Shown piece after piece: positions 8,525 through 14,214 of a stretch of 18,317 bases of DNA. Every line of letters starts with the position of its first letter. Position 1 is the first letter of the stretch. The translations under genes were made by a program, and so were the position numbers. Below the pieces are notes generated by a model, which ran no database searches, was not told the DNA's origin, and saw only the letters and a list, made by a program, of their open reading frames with translations. Origin of the DNA: JALZAA01 sp046727755 (GTDB taxonomy: Bacteria; Actinomycetota; Acidimicrobiia; IMCC26256; JACDBD01); contig JBKPDG010000028.1 in NCBI GenBank assembly GCA_046727755.1, positions 1-18,317 on the forward strand, in the 5' to 3' direction.

Positions 8525-9100
8525 CTATCGGGCTGCCTTCAGTTCCTTGTACCGGAAGCACGTCGTCGTGTGGTCGTTCACCAATCCGACCGCTTGCATG
8601 AACGCGTAGCAGATCGTCGGGCCGACGAAGCGGAAGCCGCGGCGCTTGAGGTCCTTGCTCAGGGCCTTCGACTCTGCGGTCTCGGCGGGGATCTCGGACG
8701 ACGACCGCCACTTGCCGACGATCGGCGCACCATCCACGAACTGCCAGACATAGGCAGCGAGCCCGCCCGGTTCTTCCTGCAGCTCGAGGACGCGCCGCGC
8801 GTTGTTCACGGTCGATTCGACCTTGAGGCGGTTGCGCACGATGGCGGGATCGCGCAGGAGGCGCTCGACGCGCCGCCGGTCGAAGCGCGCCACCTTCTCG
8901 GCGTCGAAGCCGGCGAAGGCGTCGCGGTACCCGTTCCGCTTCTTGAGGATCGTCGCCCACGAGAGCCCGGCCTGGGCTCCCTCGAGCGTGAGCATCTCGA
9001 ACATGTGCCGGTTGTCGCGCGACGGCACACCCCACTCGTCGTCGTGGTAGGCGACGTACGCCGGGTCGGCGTCGGGCACCCAGTCGCAGCGGCGCGGCAC
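8525..9100 (-). CDS. tag: DNA-3-methyladenine glycosylase I
   Basis: Base-excision repair enzyme that removes 3-methyladenine from alkylated DNA. The 191 residues align along their length with E. coli Tag: RCDWVPDADPAYVAYHDDEWG at the N-terminus (residues 4-24), LTLEGAQAGLSW, ILKKRNGYRDAF, RGFRFVGPTICYAFMQAVG and LVNDHTTTC. The zinc-binding residues of E. coli Tag (Cys4, His17, His175, Cys179) correspond to C5, H19, H177 and C181. The substrate-binding Glu38 corresponds to E40. All are kept, so activity is expected. The start is a GTG with TAGCGT six bases upstream, suggesting a leaderless transcript. It diverges from the reductase-gluconokinase gene over a 45-base spacer. Confidence 0.95.
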   Translation of the reverse strand: MPRRCDWVPDADPAYVAYHDDEWGVPSRDNRHMFEMLTLEGAQAGLSWATILKKRNGYRDAFAGFDAEKVARFDRRRVERLLRDPAIVRNRLKVESTVNNARRVLELQEEPGGLAAYVWQFVDGAPIVGKWRSSSEIPAETAESKALSKDLKRRGFRFVGPTICYAFMQAVGLVNDHTTTCFRYKELKAAR

Positions 9101-9106
9101 GCCGAC

Positions 9107-9112
9107 ACGCTA
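9107..9112 (-). promoter_or_regulatory. Candidate -10 for a leaderless transcript (tag)
   Basis: On the minus strand TAGCGT ends six bases before the tag GTG at 9100, with no Shine-Dalgarno between. It shares the 45-base divergent spacer with a -10 candidate on the other strand. Confidence 0.45.
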
Positions 9113-9131
9113 CCGACCTCGCGTGCGCTCT

Positions 9132-9137
9132 TATGCT
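9132..9137 (+). promoter_or_regulatory. Candidate -10 for the reductase-gluconokinase gene
   Basis: TATGCT ends eight bases before the ATG at 9146. There is no Shine-Dalgarno in the gap (GCGCACGT). This is close to leaderless spacing, one base longer than the others in the window. Confidence 0.45.
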
Positions 9138-9145
9138 GCGCACGT

Positions 9146-10015
9146 ATGGTGATCCCGAAGTCAGTGGCGAGGTTCAACGTCCACGTGACGAACCACATCA
9201 CGCGCCGGTTCGCCGGCCATCTCCCCGGGTTCGCGATCGTGACCCACGTCGGGCGCCGGTCCGGGCGCACCTACGAGACGCCGGTCAACATGTTCCGCGA
9301 CGGCGAACGGCTCGTGTTCGCGCTGACCTACGGCGCCGACAGCGAGTGGGTCAAGAACGTCATGGTCGCCGGCGAGTGCGAGGTCCGTACGCAGGGAAAG
9401 ACCGTCCGTCTGCGTGATCCGGAGATCTTCACCGACCCGGACCGCCGGCTCGTCCCCCCGCCCGTCCGTTTGGTGCTGGGCGCCATCAGCGTGAGCGAGT
9501 TCTTGTCCATGCGACCGGTTGCATCGGGTGATCGCCATCCGCTCGTCGTGGTGATGGGGGTCGAGGGTGTGGGCAAGACCACGGTCGGGCGACGGCTCGC
9601 CGACGAGCTCGGCGTCGAGTTCGTCGACGGTGACGACGAGCACTCGGCGGAAGCGAAGGCCCGCATGGCGGCCGGCATCCCGCTCGACGACGCGGCGCGC
9701 GCGCCATGGCTCGACCGGCTGGACGCGATCATCCGCGACCACGAATCTCGCGGCCTCGTGCTCGCTTGCTCCGCTCTCACGCACGCGTACCGGCAGCGCC
9801 TCACCCAGGGCGTCGACGAGGTCGCGTTCGTCGGGCTCGTCGCATCCCGCGAGGTCCTGGAGACTCGCATCGCCGATCGGCGCGGCCATTTCGCCGGCAC
9901 TTCGCTGCTCGACTCGCAGCTCGAGACCCTCGAGCTCGGCGACGACGTCACGACGGTCGACGCCACGGGGCCCGTCGAGGAGGTCGTCGCCGCGGCCGCG
10001 CGCGTCGTCGCGTGA
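9146..10015 (+). CDS. Fusion: DDN-type deazaflavin-dependent reductase + gluconokinase
   Basis: One uninterrupted frame of 289 residues carries two complete domains. Residues 1-125 match the TIGR00026/DDN nitroreductase-like family (F420 or quinone reductases): PKSVARFNVHVTNHITRRFAG, THVGRRSGRTYETPVN, ALTYGADSEWVKNV and the usual C-terminal VRLVLGAISVSEFLSMRP. Residues 131-289 are a GntK/IdnK-type gluconokinase. They have a Walker A GVEGVGKT at 138-145, then DGDDEHSAEAKARMAAGIPL, RAPWLDRL, LACSALTHAYR and RRGHFAGTSLLDSQLETLE. The kinase makes 6-phosphogluconate from gluconate and ATP. The linker is only about eight residues and has no stop codon. An internal ATG at 9509 (Met122) could start a separate kinase, but no good Shine-Dalgarno precedes it. 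The frame stays open upstream of 9146 only as antisense of tag. Both domains are sure; the physiological fusion needs homologue comparison. Confidence 0.85.
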   Translation: MVIPKSVARFNVHVTNHITRRFAGHLPGFAIVTHVGRRSGRTYETPVNMFRDGERLVFALTYGADSEWVKNVMVAGECEVRTQGKTVRLRDPEIFTDPDRRLVPPPVRLVLGAISVSEFLSMRPVASGDRHPLVVVMGVEGVGKTTVGRRLADELGVEFVDGDDEHSAEAKARMAAGIPLDDAARAPWLDRLDAIIRDHESRGLVLACSALTHAYRQRLTQGVDEVAFVGLVASREVLETRIADRRGHFAGTSLLDSQLETLELGDDVTTVDATGPVEEVVAAAARVVA

Positions 10016-10024
10016 CCCGATCTC

Positions 10025-11704
10025 TCAGCCGCCTACGACCGGCGCTTCCTGGCGAACTCCGGTGAGCGCGCCTGGCACCGGCACCTCGGCGCCGCCGTCG
10101 GGCACCACGGCCCGGGTGGCACGCACCAGGCCGCGGAGCGCGAGCACGGCGATGCCGTACACCGTGAGCGCGAGCACGAGGACCACGCCGAACCCAAGAG
10201 CCATGGCGAGGATCGTCGTGAGCACCGCGCCGATCACAGACGCGAAACCGTTCACGGCCCAACCCCATGCCACGTATTCCCGCGGGTGATTCGTGAGGCC
10301 GGCGACGGCACCCAGGCCCTGCGGCATGAACGCGCCGAGACAGACCCCCAGCGGCGCCAGCACGGCGAACGCGACGGCGACGCGCGCCGCGAACGGCACG
10401 CCGAGTAGGGCGTCGGCCATCGGCGTCAGGCCGACCTCGTAGAAGAGGGTGAGCACCGCGAGCGCGCCGAGGAGCACCCACGCGGCGCGACCGCTCGCCT
10501 GATAGCGCGCGCTGAGCAGAGCGCCGACGCCGGTCGACAGGAGGATCGCCGCCAGCGTGACGGTCAGCGAATACGTGGGGTAGCCGAGGAACAGCACCAG
10601 CCGCTGGATGAGCGTGATCTCGAAGAACATGAAGCCCAAGCCGAGCGCTGTGAAATAGAGGGCCGACCGTCGCTTCCGTGGAAGCCCCGACCAGATACTG
10701 CGAATGCGGACGAAGGGCAGCAAGAGGAAGACGGCGGCGAACAGCGTCGCGATCCCGAGGAGCAGCAGCAGCACCCGTTCGCCGACGTCGACCTCGAAGT
10801 CACCCCGATCGATCGGCTCCCCGAAGTCGGCGACGACGTCGCGGAACGGGGTGAAGTGCCAGAAGAACGGCGAGTCGTCGGTGATCGGGCGGACAACGTA
10901 CGGGTACGAGTCGTACCACCGGTCGAGCCGGCTCGCCGGCAGGGTCGCGATGTCGCCGACCGATTCGCCCGCCACCCGATGACCGGGCGCGTAGCGCACC
11001 GTCGAGCCCGGCATGGTGCCCACGGCGGCGATGAACCGGTCCACCTCGGCGGTCGTGAACGGGTCGCGCTTCACGAGGATCGAGGCGAGCGATGCCCCGC
11101 CTTCGACCGGCGTCGTCGAGACCAGGATGTGGCGCGCCGGGTCGCTGACTCCGAGCTCGCCGAGCGCGTGCCGGGCGGTCGCGACATACCGTGACGTCCG
11201 GTTCGCCTTGCGGTCGTAGTCGAACTCGCCGAACTGCGCAGCGAGAATGCCGTCGCCTCCGAGGTGCTCGAGACTGTCCTCGATCGTCTCGCTCGTGTAG
11301 AGGTAACTCTCGGAGAGCACCGAGGCGCCTGCGGTCGCCGCGTTCGTCGCCGAGTAGCTGTCCGGCGCGGGGTACCAGACCACGTTGTACGTGTCGTCGC
11401 TGCGGGCCAGGAACGACCGGCCGTCGCTCTCGGCGTAGTTGACGGCCGGGTTGTCGGCGAGATGCCCGGCGTAGTCGGCGAACTTGTCGGTAACGAGCGA
11501 GTGGGTGACGGGGTTGAGCTCGACCACATCGACGTGCTCGGCGTCGAAGTGGAGCGACGCCAGGATCTCGTGGCCGCCGGCGGCGCCGACGATGAGCACG
11601 TTCTCGGGTGATGTTCCCCCCACCACGAATGGGAGGGCACGCGGGTCGGTGTCGAAGCCGAAGCGGTCGAGGCTCGCCTGCTTCCCGTCCCATCGATGGA
11701 TCAC
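10025..11704 (-). CDS. Spermidine-synthase-like membrane protein, N-terminal half missing
   Basis: A 559-residue product from the first available start (GTG at 11704). Residues 1-300 are a spermidine-synthase-like Rossmann domain: VLIVGAAGGHE (36-46) is the SAM/dcSAM-binding glycine loop and VVELNP carries the ribose-binding Glu62. It ends in ITDDSPFFWHF, typical of the fused family. Residues 311-527 hold about seven hydrophobic segments. Full-length relatives have several transmembrane helices before the synthase domain, and these are absent here. Similarity continues in frame upstream to a TGA at 11825-11827 with no ATG, GTG or TTG on the way. It is therefore either a truncated pseudogene or a shortened protein. 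True polyamine synthesis is doubtful for this family. It converges on the gluconokinase fusion with a 9-base gap. Confidence 0.7.
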   Translation of the reverse strand: MIHRWDGKQASLDRFGFDTDPRALPFVVGGTSPENVLIVGAAGGHEILASLHFDAEHVDVVELNPVTHSLVTDKFADYAGHLADNPAVNYAESDGRSFLARSDDTYNVVWYPAPDSYSATNAATAGASVLSESYLYTSETIEDSLEHLGGDGILAAQFGEFDYDRKANRTSRYVATARHALGELGVSDPARHILVSTTPVEGGASLASILVKRDPFTTAEVDRFIAAVGTMPGSTVRYAPGHRVAGESVGDIATLPASRLDRWYDSYPYVVRPITDDSPFFWHFTPFRDVVADFGEPIDRGDFEVDVGERVLLLLLGIATLFAAVFLLLPFVRIRSIWSGLPRKRRSALYFTALGLGFMFFEITLIQRLVLFLGYPTYSLTVTLAAILLSTGVGALLSARYQASGRAAWVLLGALAVLTLFYEVGLTPMADALLGVPFAARVAVAFAVLAPLGVCLGAFMPQGLGAVAGLTNHPREYVAWGWAVNGFASVIGAVLTTILAMALGFGVVLVLALTVYGIAVLALRGLVRATRAVVPDGGAEVPVPGALTGVRQEAPVVGG

Positions 11705-11824
11705 GGAACCGACGAGGCCATCGTGATAGAGGAGCCGCAGGTCGGGGCCGATGTCGAGAACGTCGACGCGGAAGATGGGACTCCACGCTGCGGCGCGGCG
11801 AACCGATGGGTTGCGAGGAGCTCG
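11705..11824 (-). other. In-frame coding remnant upstream of the first start of the spermidine-synthase-like gene
   Basis: Forty sense codons in the frame of the downstream gene, preceded by TGA. They read ...AAAWSPIFRVDV... and ...LRLLYHDGLVGS..., which look like the conserved entry into the synthase domain (family pattern of SP-x-x-[RK]-V-D-V and then HDG). No start codon of any usual kind lies in this stretch. Upstream of the stop the same frame shows no membrane-like sequence, so more than a single point mutation is needed to explain the missing N-terminus. Confidence 0.6.
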
Positions 11825-11859
11825 TCACGCCCGCGGTCGATTCGCCGATCCGGAGGAGG

Positions 11860-12087
11860 CTACTTGGTCGCGATCGCGGCGATGCCGGCGACCATCACGA
11901 CGAAACCGATGAGGAGATAGACGACCGTCCGCGTCAGCGGCGCCTCCGGGAGCGTGTCCCCGCCGCCCGTGACAGGCGCGCGGCGGCGGTCGGAGCGACG
12001 GCGAACCAGCGCGATGAGGTTGCCGACGAACAACGCCGCGCCCACAGCCGCGACGAGCTCGCGCAGCACGTCGTCGTAGAAGCTCAC
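11860..12087 (-). CDS. Small two-helix membrane protein, unknown function
   Basis: A 75-residue protein not assigned to any family. It has two hydrophobic segments, about residues 11-29 (LVAAVGAALFVGNLIALV) and 52-72 (TVVYLLIGFVVMVAGIAAIA), joined by a basic loop RRRSDRRR. That would place the loop in the cytoplasm with both ends outside by the positive-inside rule. The GTG at 12087 is preceded by TACGAT with a six-base gap, the same leaderless-like arrangement seen at other genes here, which supports a real gene. It lies 35 bases upstream of the remnant of the spermidine-synthase-like gene and 43 bases downstream of the DUF2269-like gene, on the same strand. Confidence 0.65.
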   Translation of the reverse strand: MSFYDDVLRELVAAVGAALFVGNLIALVRRRSDRRRAPVTGGGDTLPEAPLTRTVVYLLIGFVVMVAGIAAIATK

Positions 12088-12093
12088 GTCGTG

Positions 12094-12099
12094 ATCGTA
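12094..12099 (-). promoter_or_regulatory. Candidate -10 for a leaderless transcript (75-residue membrane protein)
   Basis: On the minus strand TACGAT ends six bases before the GTG at 12087, with CACGAC between and no Shine-Dalgarno. Confidence 0.45.
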
Positions 12100-12130
12100 C
12101 GCGTGCGTCCCCGGGGCGGCGGAACGGGAC

Positions 12131-12649
12131 TCAGAACCGGGGGCCCCACACCATCAGCATGAGGATGACAACCAGGTTCAACTGCAGCGCGGTGCCGACG
12201 ATCCGCGCTCGTTGGCCGCGCTGCTCGAGCTCGATCACCTGGCGGGGCGGCGCCCCCGCGGCGGCGCCTGCCGGCGGCGGGCCCATCGCGACGAGCTCGT
12301 CCTGGAGCGCAATCATCCGGCGCACGTTGGGTTGCATTACCCCGTGCGACAGGCCGAGCCCGAGCGCATAGAGGATGATCGACGCCACAATCCAAGAGTC
12401 GCTGAAGTTCCAGACGTCGTCGCTCAACACGACGAGCAGGACGCCGAAGACGAAGACGGCGTAGATGAAGTACTCCCCGACCTTCGAGACGAGGAAGTTG
12501 GCCTGCGAGATGGCGAGCCCCTCGGATCCCCTACGGCTCTTCGCCTGCTGGCCGTAGATGCCGTTGAGGAACACCGCACCGAAGCCGACGATCGCCGACA
12601 GGATGTGCAGGACGAGGACGAGCTTGTAGATCCCGGAGTTGATTCCCAC
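12131..12649 (-). CDS. DUF2269-like integral membrane protein
   Basis: A 172-residue protein with four hydrophobic segments: LVLVLHILSAIVGFGAVFLNG near the N-terminus (about residues 8-28), YFIYAVFVFGVLLVVL (about 54-69), SWIVASIILYALGLGLSHGV (about 78-98) and LNLVVILMLMVWGP at the C-terminus. The first helix, with LHILSAIVGFG, resembles the DUF2269 family of predicted membrane proteins; the function is unknown. I start at the GTG at 12649 because the first helix follows immediately and TAGGCT lies seven bases upstream, identical to the dcd arrangement. The longer frame upstream would run into the promoter region shared with nucS. It diverges from nucS across 50 bases. Confidence 0.7.
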   Translation of the reverse strand: MGINSGIYKLVLVLHILSAIVGFGAVFLNGIYGQQAKSRRGSEGLAISQANFLVSKVGEYFIYAVFVFGVLLVVLSDDVWNFSDSWIVASIILYALGLGLSHGVMQPNVRRMIALQDELVAMGPPPAGAAAGAPPRQVIELEQRGQRARIVGTALQLNLVVILMLMVWGPRF

Positions 12650-12656
12650 GGCGCGG

Positions 12657-12662
12657 AGCCTA
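12657..12662 (-). promoter_or_regulatory. Candidate -10 for a leaderless transcript (DUF2269-like gene)
   Basis: On the minus strand TAGGCT ends seven bases before the GTG at 12649. The expected -35 position overlaps the -10 region of the divergent nucS promoter. Confidence 0.5.
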
Positions 12663-12686
12663 GGTCCGACGCGCCGGCCGCTGTGG

Positions 12687-12692
12687 TACAAC
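12687..12692 (+). promoter_or_regulatory. Candidate -10 for a leaderless transcript (nucS)
   Basis: TACAAC ends seven bases before the nucS GTG at 12700 (gap GCGGCCC). It lacks the final T of TANNNT but keeps TAxAA of the sigma-70 -10. No Shine-Dalgarno is present. Confidence 0.4.
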
Positions 12693-12699
12693 GCGGCCC

Positions 12700-13359
12700 G
12701 TGCGACTCGTCGTGGCGCGATGCTCGGTCGAGTACGAAGGCCGGCTGGGCGCCCGGCTCCCGCCGGCCCAGCGGCTGATCCTGCTCAAGGCCGACGGCTC
12801 GATCGCGGTCCACGCCGACAGCAAGGCGTACAAGCCGCTGAATTGGATGAACCCACCGTGCACGATCCGCGAGGAGCCCGGCGTGATCGTCGCCGCCAAC
12901 CCCGGCGGCGAACGCCTCACCATCGCGTTGCACGAGGTGCTCCTCGACCACGACATCACGCTCGGGGACGATCCCGGTCTGGCCAAGGATGGCGTCGAGG
13001 CAGAGCTCCAGGAGCTCATCGCGGCGCGCGTGCGCGCTCTTCGTGACGACCTGCGCATCGTTCGGCGCGAGTATCCGACGGACATCGGCCCGGTCGACTT
13101 GCTGTGCCGGGACGGTGACGGCCGTGCGGTCGTGATCGAGGTGAAGCGCATCGGCGAGATCGCAGGCGTTGAACAGCTGCTTCGCTACCAGGAGCGGCTC
13201 GATCTCGACGCCACGCTCGCGCCCACGCGCGGGCTCTTCGTCGCCACGCGTATCAAACCCCAGGCGCGCGTCTTCGCCGAGAGTCGCGGCATCACGTGCA
13301 TCGAGGTCGACCTCGGGCAGCTGCGCACCGGCGCGCCTGCTGACCTCAAGCTCTTCTGA
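12700..13359 (+). CDS. nucS: Mismatch-specific endonuclease NucS (EndoMS)
   Basis: NucS cuts both strands at mismatches and carries out the non-canonical mismatch repair of actinobacteria, which generally lack MutS/MutL. The 219 residues align along their length with mycobacterial NucS (226 residues). The N-terminal DNA-binding domain has RLILLKADGS, VHADSKAYKPLNWM and PPC. The PD-(D/E)XK nuclease core has REYPTDIGPVDLL with D133 and VIEVKR with E147 and K149. ATRIKPQAR and GITCIEVDL follow. The tail ends in LKLF, like the C-terminal beta-clamp-binding segment of other NucS proteins. All catalytic residues are kept. The GTG start appears leaderless. It diverges from the DUF2269-like gene and converges on the crotonase gene. 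Confidence 0.95.
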   Translation: MRLVVARCSVEYEGRLGARLPPAQRLILLKADGSIAVHADSKAYKPLNWMNPPCTIREEPGVIVAANPGGERLTIALHEVLLDHDITLGDDPGLAKDGVEAELQELIAARVRALRDDLRIVRREYPTDIGPVDLLCRDGDGRAVVIEVKRIGEIAGVEQLLRYQERLDLDATLAPTRGLFVATRIKPQARVFAESRGITCIEVDLGQLRTGAPADLKLF

Positions 13360-13381
13360 TCAAGCACCGCGCGGCCCAGCG

Positions 13382-14149
13382 CTACTCGAAGCGAGGTGTC
13401 CTCTTCTCGAGGAAGGCGGTGAACGCCTCTTGGGCGTCGGGCGCCTGGCTCGATCGGGCCATCACGTCGACGGCGTGTTCGTAGGCGGCCCGCTGATCGA
13501 GGCCGATCTGGCCGTAGAACGTCTGTTTGCCGATCGCCTTCGATGCCCGGCTGCCGCGGGTGGCGCGGCGCAGCAGGCTGACGGTGGCGTCGTCGAGCTG
13601 CCCGGCGGGGACGACGTGGTTGACGAGCCCCCAGTCGAGCGCGGTGCGGGCATCGATCGTGTCCCCGGTCAACCCGAGCTCGAGCGCTCGCTTCTGGGAG
13701 ACGTTTCGCGCCACAGCGACCAGCGGTGTGTGGCAGAACCAAGCACCCTTGCCGCCGGGCGTCGCGAAGCCGGCGTCCTCGGACGCCACCGCCAGGTCCG
13801 CCGTCGCCACGAGCTGGCAGCCGGCGGCGGTGGCCAACCCGTGCACCCGCGCCACGACGGGCTGCGGGATTTCCTGCATCGTGAGCATGAGTTCCGTGCA
13901 CGCATCGAGCAGCTCGCGGATCGACGGCAGATCGGCGCCGGCGAGGTCCCGGAAGTCGTGGCCGGAGCAGAACACGGGGCCGTTGGCAGCAAGGATCACA
14001 CCGCGGGCGTCGCTGTCGCCGGCGGCACGGAACGCCGCCGTCAGGTCACGCAGCAATCCGAGCGACAGCGCGTTACGCCGCTCGGGGCGGTTCATCGTGA
14101 TGGTCGTGAAGCTCTCTTCGGCCTTCACGAGCACGGACTCGGAGCTCAT
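13382..14149 (-). CDS. Crotonase-superfamily protein, ECHDC3-like
   Basis: A 255-residue enoyl-CoA hydratase/isomerase-fold protein. The oxyanion-hole segments are present: VFCSGHDFRDL (59-69) and HGLATAAGCQLVATADLAVA (103-122). The two glutamates used by true enoyl-CoA hydratases (Glu144 in GGGCEL and Glu164 in QPE of the rat enzyme) are replaced by Gln112 and Gly132. The sequence FATPG...WFCHTPLVAVAR is that of the ECHDC3 subgroup, whose reaction is not settled. It binds an acyl-CoA presumably, but water addition is unlikely. The ATG at 14149 has AAGGGGG upstream; the longer frame reaches back into dnaB without similarity. It follows dnaB after 65 bases on the same strand. Confidence 0.9.
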   Translation of the reverse strand: MSSESVLVKAEESFTTITMNRPERRNALSLGLLRDLTAAFRAAGDSDARGVILAANGPVFCSGHDFRDLAGADLPSIRELLDACTELMLTMQEIPQPVVARVHGLATAAGCQLVATADLAVASEDAGFATPGGKGAWFCHTPLVAVARNVSQKRALELGLTGDTIDARTALDWGLVNHVVPAGQLDDATVSLLRRATRGSRASKAIGKQTFYGQIGLDQRAAYEHAVDVMARSSQAPDAQEAFTAFLEKRTPRFE

Positions 14150-14175
14150 CGGCCACCCCCTTCGAACACCGATCG

Positions 14176-14181
14176 AGGGTA
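14176..14181 (-). promoter_or_regulatory. Possible -10 of the crotonase gene
   Basis: On the minus strand TACCCT lies 26 bases before the ATG, in the short gap after dnaB, leaving room for a leader with the AAGGGGG Shine-Dalgarno. It is only a hexamer match; read-through from dnaB is equally possible. Confidence 0.3.
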
Positions 14182-14214
14182 CCGCCGGATTCCGCAGCCC
14201 GCCGACGGCAGTCG

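Noticed and set aside
8570..9145. Upstream extension of the reductase-gluconokinase frame
   Set aside because: The open frame continues to 8570, but this part is antisense to tag and has no similarity; the DDN family N-terminus begins at the ATG at 9146.
11828..11860. The TGA at 11825-11827 as a simple nonsense mutation in a full-length spermidine-synthase-like gene
   Set aside because: Reading the same frame further upstream gives no hydrophobic helices, only charged residues antisense or out of frame to the 75-residue gene, so the N-terminal domain itself is missing.
9101..14149. A gene cluster for a novel system around the fusion, membrane proteins, nucS and crotonase
   Set aside because: Strands alternate, neighbours are in divergent or convergent pairs, and the functions are unrelated; I see no operon or shared theme beyond ordinary chromosome content.
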